A DNA stretch of 64,000 bases from Hydractinia echinata (GCA_030067915.1 JASGCC010000122.1:930001-994000), one strand, 5' to 3'. Positions 53,036-63,605 are shown, counted from the first letter of the stretch. Translations and numbers: made by a program. The notes: generated by a model not told the origin, from the letters alone.

Positions 53036-55373
53036 ATGGAGATGGATGATGAAAGAAAAAAACACGAAGACAAGATGAATAGGTTGGTGGAATTGGCCAA
53101 TGCACAGATCAAGAAAAACCTACAACACAGTGAAGTTCAGAAGGTAAATATTGTCCGTACAATGTGTCAATTTTGTGAACAAGTGTTTTAAACCCCTCGA
53201 CAAGCCCATGTTAAAAACTTGTTTTTTACGAAATGTGATTTTTTTTCATATATTTTAAGATATATTAAAAAATAAAGGAAAAACTTGCTTGCTTTAAAAT
53301 GCTATAAGGGGTATTTAGTCCAAACTTCACAAGAAACAGATGGCAGTATTTACCTTTTCAAACACTGTTCCAAAGTTTAATGGGTGTTTTTAAGCAGAAA
53401 TGGACTACAACGCACTACATTTTGCCCCATATAGAGTTTTCTAGCAAGGATTATCGAGAAAAAAATTTTTGTGAAATTTTTGGTGTAAAATTTAGAAAAA
53501 AGCTTCATTCCTACGTATTTCCTAGTTGTAATTTTTAATATTGATGTACTTGAGGCGTAAATGAAATTTTGAGCACGATTTCTTTTAAATTCTCCTAACG
53601 TATTTTTAACACACAAATTCGGAACAACAAAACTTTTACTACATATCCCAGGCAAGTTTTTATTTTAAAAATAACTGCAAACGGGGTTTTTTTCATGCTG
53701 TGTTTCACCACTATTTTTTCTTTGTCTTTTTTCCGAAGCAACATGAGACTAAAACAAGATTAATATCAAGGTTGCCCCTCCCTCGTACGGGATTAAAACA
53801 GGAGTAGTAGTACAGCTACAGTGTAAATGCTCGAATGAGTGCCCTAGGAGGAGCGGTTATTTGAATAAGGCTTTCGTTTCCTTATGAGCCCGCCTCATTC
53901 CCTTTTAAACTATTTTATCAAATGACCATCATTGTCGAAAATAGAGAGGGCTCTCATTAAAACAGGGCTCTCATTTCTATCCATAGTGAAGGAATCACCC
54001 AAGGGGGGAGCAGTCATCTGAGTAGATACAGTATGCACATTTAAATGATTCTAGACATTTTTTTTAAATGTTAGGTAGAAAGAGTTGAAAAGCCTGGTCA
54101 ACAGGAAAGAGAAGATGCAAACAGGAAACCACGTTTTGATGTCGTATCAGGTGTAGGTTACACTCAAATGCTCGATGCTATGTCACACTATTATGCTGAC
54201 ATAGAATACAACTCTCTCACATTATCTGACCAACAATTGGAGTTCTACACTACTTTTGTGAAGGAAGTCCTTCTCCCTCGCATTGCTGAGAAAGATGGCA
54301 GGTTTCAGTTTGAGGAAATTATCCAGTCCGGGAGTTTTAAAGAAAATACAGTGATTAGCAAAAAAACTTATTGCCAGAACTACATAGAACACGAATTTGA
54401 TTTTATGTTATGTATGAAAGATTTTAATTATGACTCGGTAATAATTATCAATAGTCATGAAAGTGCATTCAAAAAAATCGCTTTAGTTGGGGATGACATG
54501 CCATTATGGAGAGAATGGTGCGAAGTCATTGACAATGAAAACTTGTTAATGCCAGAAAAAATTATGCACGCTTTTGAGGCTGCTGTGAAAGGGGTCATGG
54601 AAGAATTGATGGCTCAAGAGGAAGGCTTAGCACCTGGATGTATTGAAACAAGCAGAAATGGACCTGCCGTAACTTGTGAATTTGATATAGCAAGACTACC
54701 ATTGGAAATGCAATCACCTTATGAGGAAGACGAAAGAAGCATTATTCTGCGGAAAGCTGGCCTCAATGTTATCAATAATTGGAGTATTGACCTTGTGCTT
54801 TGTCTCCCCACTAATATAAGCTTAGGGAGCCAATTTAACTTTGAATCAAAATCACAGTTTTGGCCTTCAAAGGAGTTGAAGGAAATTATCTTGTCGATGC
54901 CTCTTTTACTTGTTCCGAAAACACATGAAACTGCAGAGGAAACATGGCGAATCTCTACCTCACCTGCTGAATTACTTCTAGCAAAAGATATCAAGCAACA
55001 CTACCCCTTAGTAGCTCAGTGCTGGATCATTATGAAAGCTGTGATGAAAACGCACCTATATCAGCCGAAGTGCCTCACTTCATATATATTGAAAAGTGTG
55101 GTTTTCCAGCTACTAGATCATATACCGCCAGATTATTTAACTAAGGAGACTTCGCCTGAGTTTGTGTTGGGTATCTTAGATGCAGTTGTTATTGGCTTAG
55201 GGCAGAGATTTTTTCCTCATTATTTCAACAAGTCAATTAATCTCTTGTCTTCTACTTTGGAGCACGAAGATTTAGATGCACTGTTAAAAATCTGCATGCA
55301 GGTCAGATTACAGCCTTTTTATTACGTGAGAACAACTCCTAATTGTGATACTTACCTTACTGAGCTGTTATGA
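53036..55373 (+). CDS. Mab-21/cGAS-like nucleotidyltransferase (cGLR candidate)
   Basis: Two exons, 53036-53143 and 54075-55373, join in phase 0 (AAG|GTAAAT ... TGTTAG|GTAGAA) to give 468 residues. Exon 1 encodes a charged, helical 36-residue N-terminus (ERKKHEDKMNRLVELANAQ). Exon 2 holds the Mab-21-type fold. The nucleotidyltransferase Gly-Ser is at 122-123 (QSGSFKEN), the paired acids Glu143 and Asp145 in EHEFDFMLCM, and a third acid, Asp275, in WSIDLVLCLP. The family's second-lobe signature appears as WRISTSPAELLL from 327. All three metal-binding acids of an active enzyme are thus present. Members of this family in animals sense nucleic acids and make cyclic dinucleotides for STING; others are developmental Mab-21 proteins with no known activity. 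No cGAS-type zinc knuckle is seen. Glu143 is about 20 residues after the GS, a little further than usual. Ligand and product are unknown. An AATAAA lies about 150 bp past the stop. Confidence 0.88.
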
Positions 55374-55521
55374 ACGATAAATTTAGTTATAAAAACTTGA
55401 TCACAAGATCATAAGGTTGACATGTCTGCTTGGAATTTTAAGAAAACCATTTCTTGTTCTTTGAAGGGGCTACGAAACGATTCAATAAGCTCAACCCCGC
55501 ACATTCCGAAGAATGGCGTGT

Positions 55522-55527
55522 AATAAA
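55522..55527 (+). terminator. Possible polyadenylation signal of the cGAS-like gene
   Basis: AATAAA about 150 bp after the stop codon. The signal is just upstream of the CGCG-rich element at 55602. Confidence 0.4.
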
Positions 55528-55601
55528 CGGACCAATTAAAAGGTCAAGGTGCAATAATATACACACTTTAGAACCACATAGTCTAGACAATCTGTTTATG
55601 A

Positions 55602-56405
55602 ATAGTCAGAAATTTTCGCGACATTTTAATTTCGCGATAAAAATTTTGGGACAATTTCGCGATTCGTTGCCTTGAAATTTTTTCGCGACATTTAATTTTC
55701 GCGAATTTCATAGAGTTACGGAGTGGAGGAAAAACAAAATATGATTTTTAAGTACGTTTTTCTACTCTAATAATGACATCTGTAAAAGGAAGCTTTTTTT
55801 CATAAAAGGTCAATGTTATAATCAATAAGGTAGCGGAAGAACCTTTATTTTTGATCAAGGGGGGATAGTACAACCTTTCAAACTCGCCTCGGCGTTTGCC
55901 TAAATAATGGCATTGACGTTAAGGAAAATGTCGAAAAGAAATCCCATACTGTCTTTTAGACCCATGTCCTCCGACCTCTTCTGGCCTTTGGTATCTGGTT
56001 AGGAATGTCACTAGAGGGATAAAAGAATTAAAACTGAAGAGGTTTCATAGGTGTAAGAGTTAGACAGGAAAGTTTAAAAAAAGAGGAAATTTCATAAAAA
56101 AGGAGATCGATATATAACACAAAATGCCATTTAGGTTAACAGGCAAACCGCCTTCTAAAATTGTGTTTAAAAGTGCATTTCTTCCTTAATTTTCCCGGGT
56201 TTTATCAAACTGGGTATCACCAGAATTATTTTGTTGCGAAAATTTTACGTCTGCTACCCTGTGGAGTCTAAAAAATGAAGAAAAAAAGAAAATATTTCGC
56301 GGTTTTTACTTTCGCGATTTCGTCAATTAAATTTTTTTCGCGGCATTTTAATTTCGCGAAAATGCCCAAAAATCGCGAAAATCGCGAAAATTTCTGACTA
56401 TAAGG
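55602..56405. mobile_element. CGCG-rich TIR element, copy 2
   Basis: Nearly identical to 722-1561 along its whole length (same GGTAGCGGAAGAACCTTTAT, ACCTCTTCTGGCCTTTGGTA, TTTCCCGGGTTTTATCAAAC). The right end CTGACTATAAGG is followed by TA. The left end has lost the outer CCTT (AATAGTCAGA instead of CCTTATAGTCAGA), and a run of the TTTTTATTTTCGCGATT unit is missing near the left end. It lies in the 3' flank of the cGAS-like gene. Confidence 0.85.
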
Positions 56406-57026
56406 TAATTACTTTTTTATGATGAATTATTGCTACTTTTTTTATTGCTACTTTTTTTTTTCTTCAGTATTCTTTTGGCGGTAAAAAACCTACGGTCTGT
56501 AAAATATATTAAATATCAGTAAATCGAAATTTTGTTTTGACGAGGGAACCGAGACAACACGAGGAGCTGCATTTGTTAAAAAATGCTATGTAACTAGCTT
56601 TAAGAAGGTATTTAATACCTCTAAAAAGATTTTTAAGTTATTGTTGTTGCTTTGACTGGCTTTATGTGCAAAAAACTTGTAAAATTTCGAAGGGTAGCTA
56701 GCTAGTTAAAAAAGTTTAAAAAATTTGAGTTAAAAGCAAGGATATCATATATGGATATCCAATATATGTAGGGAACTTTTTTGTCATTTTCAGTTATATT
56801 TGGATGCCCAACATGATATTTAAGATGATTTAAGATGTTGTTTTTGTCCTCAGTGAACATAAACCTTTCCACCGCCATTAGCTCGACTTTTGTGTAAGTC
56901 ACTAAAGTCGAAAACCAACTGTTTTTTGTAGCCCCTTTAATGATCTAGATTATTCGCGATATTTTTAGAGGAATTGTAAATATTTTTTCCTTAGAGATCA
57001 ACTCTTTAATTCAACTCAACTATATA

Positions 57027-57074
57027 TATGGGGCTTAATGATAAGACAAATGTGTCTTATCATTAAGCCCCATA
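57027..57074. repeat. Perfect 22-bp-arm hairpin
   Basis: TATGGGGCTTAATGATAAGA plus CA at 57027-57048 is followed by a 4-base loop and its exact complement at 57053-57074. Perfect pairing over 22 bp suggests a young foldback element or a structured RNA. No other copy was seen in this window. Confidence 0.85.
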
Positions 57075-57308
57075 AAAGTCCTAACATTTTGCGAGAATTT
57101 AATTTCGCGAATCACGAAAAAAGAATTTAATGATGTTAAATTTATACTGTTTTTAAGGGCGTTTGTGTCACAGTAAACACAAAGAGGTCCTTAAGACGGC
57201 TTTTTTAGTCGCAAAGTCGTTGGGACGTCTTTCGACTAGAAAAAACGTCTTAATATAATCTCTGACAGACCATGTATGTAACACCCAAATTTGCTATTTT
57301 TTACCACC

Positions 57309-57349
57309 TGGTACTAGATTTGTAACGCATCGTAACAAATCTAGTACCA
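57309..57349. repeat. 15-bp-arm hairpin
   Basis: TGGTACTAGATTTGT and ACAAATCTAGTACCA flank an 11-base loop. Confidence 0.7.
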
Positions 57350-58261
57350 ACCACCGCCCTTCCCTCCCTTGTTACGTAATATTTTAAATCTTAAGACCTC
57401 CATTTCCTACAGTACCAAAATCACTAAATGTAACAGATAAACTGGTGCTCTGATATGAGAAAAAGATATATATTAGGGCCATTTATTTAGCACATAAGAT
57501 TACACCTAAAAACCCGCTAAAAGTCGGTTGAATAAACAAACGTCTGACGCTTCGAATTTCAAGAATTTAAGATAATAACAAAAGAAAAACACTCTTTTTT
57601 AGAAGAATAAACGGTTCGGGAAATACCCGAGTGTGATATTTTCTACGCACGGGGTAGTCGGTATACACTTGTTTTTTATAAGAGCAATATTATTATAAGA
57701 AAAATAAGGTTAAGATTTGCTGACAATAGGAAAAAAGTAAGAACATTGGCAAGTTTGAAACTCCTGGCTCTTATTTGTAATAAACTGTCCCAAAAAAAAC
57801 CCTGACAATAACACAACGTCGTCCGAGGTTGTGCTATTACTGCACTTGTTAACTGTAATCTTAGGCGGCGTTTATTATATTTGTTTAAAAGGTAGTTTCA
57901 CAAGACAAATAGCTAACGTTATTTTTTTGCCCATTCGCAAAAATTGGCGTGCGAATAAACACAACATTTTGATATTTCAGAGCTTTTTACACCACAGAGG
58001 TAGCCAAAAATTCGAATTTTTATTAGCAGAATTTTCAGCTATTCTCTGCTGATCTTCCTTGAGATTCCACTCATTGTGTTATATTAAGTATATACCTATC
58101 TATGTATGAGTTTGGGTGAGTTTCATGAAATATGTTTGATTTGCTTTGATTTGATACATTTTACAATGAAAACAATGTTCGAAAGACAGCATAAAATAAT
58201 TTGTTCAAAGTGATCTTTGATTATGATGTACTTTCGCAGGCAGAAACTTTCGCGATTTTTA

Positions 58262-58959
58262 AGGCCGGCGCAAATGCATCAAAATTTTTCATCAAAATCG
58301 AGTATCTTGATTTTGATGAGATTTTGATCAAAATCCGAATGTTTTGATGAAATCGAATTTGTCATTTGCAATGTCATCAAAATGAGTCTGATGAAAACAT
58401 TCGAATTTTGGTGTTTCATTCATTTAAAAATTCAATATGGCGGAGCTAGCAATTTTGGTTTTGTTGAGTGAGCTCGTTGATTCAGACCATTCTTTTGCAA
58501 GCTTTGTTTTGGGGTCTGTTTTCTTACCCTTTTCCTTTTTCTTCTGATCTGATTCATCAATTTTCTCATCAATTTTCTTTTTCTTTTTCGCTTCATTTTT
58601 CTTTCTAAATAAATCCCCATTACTGATAGGATTTCTTTCATTTCCACTATCACTATTATCTGAAGACGACATGACTGCTTTTGACTACAAAGCTGTATTA
58701 AAGTTTATTTGTTTTGTTTTTATCTTTCGAATTTCCGAATGTAAAACATTCGAAGAACACTCCATCCTACATGTTTGCACTCAACGCGGTGGGTTATAAA
58801 TAAATTTTGATGAATCAACTCAAATGCATCAAAAACTAAAATCTATTTTGATGAAGTTTGTTCGAGAACAAACTTCATCAAAATCCATCATAATCGATTT
58901 TTTTCTTTTTTTTCTTCTTTTCAGTTTTGATGAAAATTTTGATGCATTTGCGCCGGCCT
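58262..58959. mobile_element. PIF/Harbinger-like element with TTA target duplication
   Basis: The ends AGGCCGGCGCAAATGCATCA and TGATGCATTTGCGCCGGCCT are inverted, with TTA on both sides (58259-58261 and 58960-58962). A 3-bp TTA duplication is characteristic of PIF/Harbinger. Inside are repeated ATTTTGATGA(A/T) words and a foldback at 58841-58882. It was inserted into an older fragment of the 15215-type element: CTTTCGC...CGCGA lies at its left, and CTTTTTCGCGG at its right. No DDE transposase is visible. Confidence 0.78.
58424..58672 (-). CDS. Lysine-rich 82-residue frame within the Harbinger-like element
   Basis: An ATG-started frame begins MSSSDNSDSGNERNPISNG, then a Lys/Glu/Asp-rich central part (KKNEAKKKKKIDEKIDESDQ). 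It is unlike any domain I recognise. Harbinger elements usually have a second gene encoding a Myb/SANT-like protein, but the signature residues are absent here. It may be a decayed N-terminus or chance low-complexity coding, since the antisense pyrimidine-rich sequence gives open frames readily. Confidence 0.25.
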   Translation of the reverse strand: MSSSDNSDSGNERNPISNGDLFRKKNEAKKKKKIDEKIDESDQKKKEKGKKTDPKTKLAKEWSESTSSLNKTKIASSAILNF

Positions 58960-58962
58960 TTA

Positions 58963-60134
58963 GTCTTTTTCGCGGAAGATTATGCTCAAGACTTTACGCC
59001 AGTTTTATAATTCGAGTGGAATTTTTTTTATGAATACCTGGGAAAAGAATAGTTTAAATGAATGCTTAGTTTTAGCTACACTATCCTTTAAAGTTTGTTC
59101 TTATTTAAAAATAGTGGCTACTTTATGTTTGGTGTAATGACTGAAATGCATTTTGTTAAAGGGCTCTTTGGTGGAATATACAACTTCAAAGGTAGCACAT
59201 TATCCAACGCGTACATTGTGACAGACAAACAGGGCGCAGACCGAACAGGTGGTGGCTGCAGAACAGTGTCTGAATTTAATGTTTTTACAGTAGACTCCCG
59301 GTAACTCGAAAACTGGTTAACTCAAACTTTTATTAGCTCGAACTGTAAACAATAGAAATTTAAATAGAATGTAAATGGACATCTCTTAGATGTACCTCCT
59401 TTTCTTTTTAAACCTCCTTGTCCATATAAATGAGAGAAATATAGTATAGTATATACGTCACCATCGTTTTATTCAGCCCTTTCTTTTGTTCGTTTGTCAC
59501 ACCCTCACCCTGTCTTTAAAAGACGTTTTTAAGAAGTCTTGTGTTTACTGGGATATGACACATAATAAAGACTGCTGAAGAAGTTAAAACTCGCATACCT
59601 GTTGTCATAGTGCGAAGTAAATCAGGAGAAATACTTAGTGTACATTGTTTTTCGAAACAGGAAACTTCATGAATTCCGCCATCATAAAATTTCCCAATGA
59701 TCATCGCAAATGTAAATTTCTCGAAATTGTCAAAAACCAAAGGTAGAAAATTAATTCTCGCAAAATATAATCTCCTTAGCTTTTTAAATACAAGTGTCAA
59801 GCATTGTCCCACATGTGGCCAGGTGTGCAAAAAACTTCGCTGGTTTTATAATGAATGTTTTAACCACTGCAACATTCCATTTTGGTGCAGAGCTATAGCA
59901 ACAGATTATATTTTGAATTATTTTTCTCTTTAACTCAAACAAAACTATTTTATGTGGTTAACACACTCATTAACATTTTAACAACTATATCATTTACGCA
60001 AGCCTGCAAGCAAGAATTTAAGGGGAACAATGCTGTTTATACTTCCTTCAAACATTAGTATTTTTCAAAGTGTTCACAAAAGAGGTTGTTGATAAGTAAA
60101 GGTATAAGAGAGTAATTCTACTTTTATGTTTTAG
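58963..60134. other. Region upstream of the claudin-like terminal exon
   Basis: The upstream exon or exons of the claudin-like gene must lie here or further left but were not identified. An exon ending in phase 2 is needed. A solo pogo-like end lies at 59288. Short cysteine-containing frames near 59800-59900 have no recognised domain. Confidence 0.4.
59288..59340. mobile_element. Solo pogo-like terminus
   Basis: CAGTAGACTCCCGGTAACTC preceded by TA is a pogo/Tigger-type left end, but no complementary right end was found downstream. It is probably a truncated element. Confidence 0.55.
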
Positions 60135-60735
60135 GTCAAAAATTAGCAAAGCATGGAATACACATTTGCAAAGAGTTCTGAGTTTTTTTGCTTGTATTGT
60201 TGTTACTGTCACTTTACTCTCATCAATCTCCACTTCAAACTGGATAAGGCAGAAATTCAAAGATAATGAGGGAAAGATTTGGTATTTTCAGCATGGATTG
60301 TGGAAGGCCTGTGGACGCAAATGCTGGGATTTGACCTTATCGTACTCATCTGAACATAAATTGGATGCAACGAAAGTTTGTGCTTCATTTGCTCTCATAT
60401 TTTCATTCTTGAGCATCGATATAAATATTGGAGGTGTTTTAAAAACAGAGAAATGGTATTATAGTAAGTACGTACAAGCGGTTTGTGTTGGGTTGGTCAC
60501 CATTTTGACGCTGGCTACAATGATCACATATCCATTGCTAAAGGAGGTCATTGCTGTGAAGGGTCGTTTTCCACACTATCATAGCGATCATACTTGGAGT
60601 TACAAGTGGGGGTATTTCATTGAAATATTAGCTTTAATATTTTGCATTTTAAATCTTGCAGTGATCTTTTACGAAACAAGATTGCCACCTAAAGAACCAC
60701 CAATGAGGAAACTTGAAGAACCTAACTTTGCATAG
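60135..60735 (+). CDS. Claudin/PMP22-like four-transmembrane protein (terminal exon)
   Basis: The exon begins after a TTATGTTTTAG acceptor at 60134 and runs to a TAG at 60735, coding about 199 residues. There is no ATG in frame before the first membrane segment, so the true start lies in an unidentified upstream exon, which must end after two codon bases. Four hydrophobic segments are visible: RVLSFFACIVVTVTLLSSI, FALIFSFLSIDINIGG, VCVGLVTILTLATMITY and YFIEILALIFCILNLAVIF. The first extracellular loop has the claudin-type order SNW, GLWKAC and a second Cys (W-GLW-C-C). The second extracellular loop is short. The family makes up septate/tight junction or related membrane proteins; the exact subgroup (claudin, PMP22 or TMEM47-like) is not resolved. 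The C-terminus is short and polar (PPKEPPMRKLEEPNFA) without an obvious PDZ ligand. Confidence 0.8.
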
Positions 60736-61191
60736 ACTTTTTGATGCATATTCGGATATATTTTTTCCTTTTTCTGTTTTTAATTAGAATAGGAGTGTCT
60801 ACCGGACTATGGAAACTTGGACAGCATTGAAATCAGACTAAATGACCTGGACAATCTTGAATATCGAACATTCTCTAAAGAAAAAACATGGAAATCTTGG
60901 GATATGAGTATTTCTAAAAACATTGTAGCCACGTTATGAAACGTTGCCTTGTATTAGGATATTGTGATTGAACTTTTTCAATTCTGAACCTTTCAAATAT
61001 CGCCAAAGGTATGGTGATAAACCTCTAAAACACCAAAAAAACCAAGAGAACCATAAAATTGTTGAAAATTTTTTGGTAGATACTCTGATGACTCTTTTGT
61101 TTCTTTATTCAGCATTTTAAATATTTTATTTTTAAGGCAAGGAACTTTTGTAGAGTTTTTCGTGATTTTAGTTTGTTGACACAGACTCTAA
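60736..61191. other. 3' flank of the claudin-like gene
   Basis: Probably 3' untranslated sequence on the left. No AATAAA near the stop is evident. Nothing else supported. Confidence 0.4.
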
Positions 61192-61761
61192 AGGCCGTTT
61201 TCCACTTGCCGGAAATTTTTCAAAGAAAAATCTATAAGAGCATGCGCAGTTGCCATTATTTAAAGTTTTCCGAGGAATATTTTGTTCTCTCTTGTTAATC
61301 AAAACATAAAACATTAAAAATGGCGGACGAAGAGTGTTGTGATGATTTCTCGCAGCAGAACTGTACTGCAAAAAATAATATCTCAGTGTCAAAGTCAAAT
61401 GTTTAGAAGGACAAACTTGTTCTCGTGTAACGCCATCCTAAACAATAAAGCCACTGATCGCAATAAATTTTCTAGTTGCGTTGGTAACATACGATAATAG
61501 CGGAAAAATAATTCCTGATCATGGAGATGCAAGTCTTTGAGAACAATGTTATACTCCCCTTTTTTATTTCTTTTTTGGTATAATTTTCGCATCCAAACAG
61601 ATTTTTTTGTATTTTTTTTAATAACAACAAAATCAACACCCTTTTACTTATTGCCGCCATGTTTGTTTACATCGTTTATAATTTCCCGGGCTTTTCGTCT
61701 ATTTAGAGATGGGCTTGAGAAATATTTCCGCGGAAAATTTTTGTTAAGTGAAAAAACGGCG
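61192..61761 (-). mobile_element. Harbinger-like element with broken HARBI1-type N-terminus
   Basis: The termini AGGCCGTTTTCCACTTGCCG and AAGTGAAAAAACGGC are imperfect inverted repeats. On the minus strand an ATG at 61660 starts MAAISKRVLILLLLKK, and after a one-base frame change 61592-61395 continues MRKLYQKRNKKGEYN and FFRYYRMLP...LENLLR. These are recognisable as the N-terminal, pre-catalytic part of HARBI1-like nucleases (R-x-x-x-G-E-Y-x-x-L ... F-F-R-Y-x-R-M). The DDE domain is missing, so the element is a frameshifted internal-deletion derivative. Confidence 0.75.
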
Positions 61762-62970
61762 TGAAAAAGCGTGCACCTTAAATACTCCACTACTAAGCTC
61801 CTGGGCGCTTATTGGCAAACTTATTTCAAGGGTGGGGTTTTTAGAGGGCGGAGTGGTGGGGGTGAATTTAACAAATTGGCAAATTATATACGTATTATTT
61901 AAAGATGTTTTTGATATCACGAAACAAACTGTGTGGACATTATTTTATATATTTTGTTATCAATCGTTAGTTCTCCTAAGAAAACGGAAACGCAGAAGTT
62001 CGCACCAGACCAATAGAACCTAAAGAACATCAACAAACATATTTCATATTTACAACTTCAAAAAGCAAAAACTTAGAATGTTTATTACGCACAAAACAGT
62101 AACCCGGAGACATAACATTAAAGCCTAGAAAAGTCCTTGGGACAAGAGTAGGCTGGAAAAAGCGCGCGAAATCTAAATTTTTTTAAAGCGTCGAAACGCA
62201 CATGAAATATACAATAGGACAAAATCGACTTAACTGTTTCTCCTTAACTAACCAGTGACAATCAATGCATTCTTTTTTAAATTCTTCCATTACCTCTAAC
62301 AATTCAAAAAACTTTATGTCTATACCTACAGAAGTTATACACTGGAATTTGCAATAAATATAGCTGGTAATAAGTTGTATATACTTTATGAAATACCATT
62401 TCTCACTTAGGCCTTACATTTCGTAATTTAGCAAATGCTAACGAGCTCATTTTAGGATTTTTGCGGATATTTAATTTGGCGAAGGTGACTATCGCAAACT
62501 TTTCGGGAATTTTTAATCTGCACTGCGCAAGTGTAAAATTTTCTGTACGGCATAATTAATTAGGGGTGATTTAGTCAAAGACTCTAGTCTAGGGCTTTTT
62601 ATTTTTTCTGTGTATAAAAGACTCGAATTCTATAAGCTGATTAATTACACTTCGAGCCGAATCAAGAATGAATGGAAGTCAACCTAATAGCATAGATGTT
62701 GGAGAGCGCTAGGAGACGAAGTTAAAATCCGAGGTCATTTTTATGCTTATATCGGCGCTCTACATTTTCGTCCCTAGGGGGCTTTGAAAGAAACATTAAG
62801 GGCCCTATGGACGACAATGGGCACTCCAGAAAGGTACTGGGGCTAAAATTGGTCGTCTAAGAATTTTTTTATTCGTTCAATAAAATAACTTGATTAAACT
62901 TTTTGGTTCTTAATAATTACTAAACATTTAATAACGCCTTCACACAAAACCTAAGCAGAAAATTGTATAT
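61762..62970. other. Gene-free interval
   Basis: No coding exon, RNA gene or complete repeat recognised between the Harbinger relic and the 3' end of the EF-hand gene. Confidence 0.4.
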
Positions 62971-62976
62971 TTTATT
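62971..62976 (-). terminator. Polyadenylation signal of the EF-hand gene
   Basis: TTTATT on the plus strand (AATAAA on minus) 15 bp past the stop codon. A very short 3' untranslated region would result. Another AATAAA-like motif (minus-strand) was not seen closer. Confidence 0.45.
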
Positions 62977-62990
62977 AACAAAGTATAATA

Positions 62991-63467
62991 TCAAAGCTCT
63001 TCCTTGATTGGATCATTTTTGTGCATGTGACCATCTTTATGTTGATGTCGAGGATCTTTCTTGTTTTTTTCTCGAGTGCCGCCATATTGTAAAATTGGTT
63101 GATAAAACTCTTTAAACGCTAACCTCTTGTCACCGGTTTTGTCTTCCATCAAAGACATGTCCGCCCAAATTTCCGCGCTTTCTGTGTCGTTACTAATGGT
63201 TAATTTACCGAACAGAATTAATTCTTTACGATCCAGTAAACCATTTTTATCTTTATCGATAAATTTAAACAAAAATTTAGCTTGAGATTCGGAAACTTTC
63301 GTGTTATATTCGTGTTCGTTTTCTTTTGACAGATGCTCGAACTTTTTCTCCGACTGCCGTTCGGCATTTTTTAAGTCGCCTAAAAAATCTTCGACATTTT
63401 GTGTTCCCACAACCATACACGCTTTTTGAACGATACAGAAAGTTATGATTACTTGAAAAAATTCCAT
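62991..63467 (-). CDS. Secretory-pathway EF-hand protein with C-terminal KEEL
   Basis: The preferred start is the ATG at 63467, because it begins a signal peptide (MEFFQVIITFCIVQKACMVV) and gives 158 residues. The frame stays open 27 codons upstream, but that stretch is not signal-like. Residues 25-60 are acidic and helical. Two EF-hand loops follow: DKDKNGLLDRKE at 71-82 is canonical (D, D, N, G, D, E in place), and DKTGDKRLAFKE at 109-120 is weaker, with Ala at position 9. The tail is His/Lys-rich and ends IKEEL, a KDEL-type ER-retrieval variant. The layout fits small calcium-binding ER proteins, distantly CREC/calumenin-like or MCFD2-like, and I infer an ER-resident calcium buffer or chaperone partner. 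No intron is seen. A perfect 21-bp-arm palindrome lies about 140 bp upstream of the ATG. Confidence 0.85.
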   Translation of the reverse strand: MEFFQVIITFCIVQKACMVVGTQNVEDFLGDLKNAERQSEKKFEHLSKENEHEYNTKVSESQAKFLFKFIDKDKNGLLDRKELILFGKLTISNDTESAEIWADMSLMEDKTGDKRLAFKEFYQPILQYGGTREKNKKDPRHQHKDGHMHKNDPIKEEL

Positions 63468-63605
63468 TTTTATGGAAAGTTTATTCGATTTTGTTAAAAA
63501 TCGACAAGATTTTATGTTTCCAACATACGTATAAAGCTGAATCAACAAACAAAATTATTGTTTGTTTTTATTTTGCTACGTGTTGTATACAGAGCGTCAT
63601 AAGAA

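Larger units (their letters stand above)
56408..58258. other. Gene-free interval with two strong hairpins
   Basis: No coding exon supported. A fragment of the 15215-type element sits at 58230-58255. Hairpins are listed separately. Confidence 0.4.

Noticed and set aside
53377..53655. A 92-residue minus-strand frame.
   Set aside because: It lies in the intron of the cGAS-like gene with no domain, no plausible promoter and no coding composition.
55454..55675. A frame with FNKLNPAHSEEWRVINGPIK, considered as a further exon of the cGAS-like gene.
   Set aside because: The upstream exon ends in a proper stop at 55373, the frame starts at TTG and runs into the CGCG-rich element. Best treated as 3' flank.
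59697..59933. Cys-rich frame (HCPTCGQVCKKLRW) upstream of the claudin-like exon.
   Set aside because: CxxC spacing is suggestive, but there is no matching domain, the splice sites are weak and its phase could not be tied to the exon at 60135.
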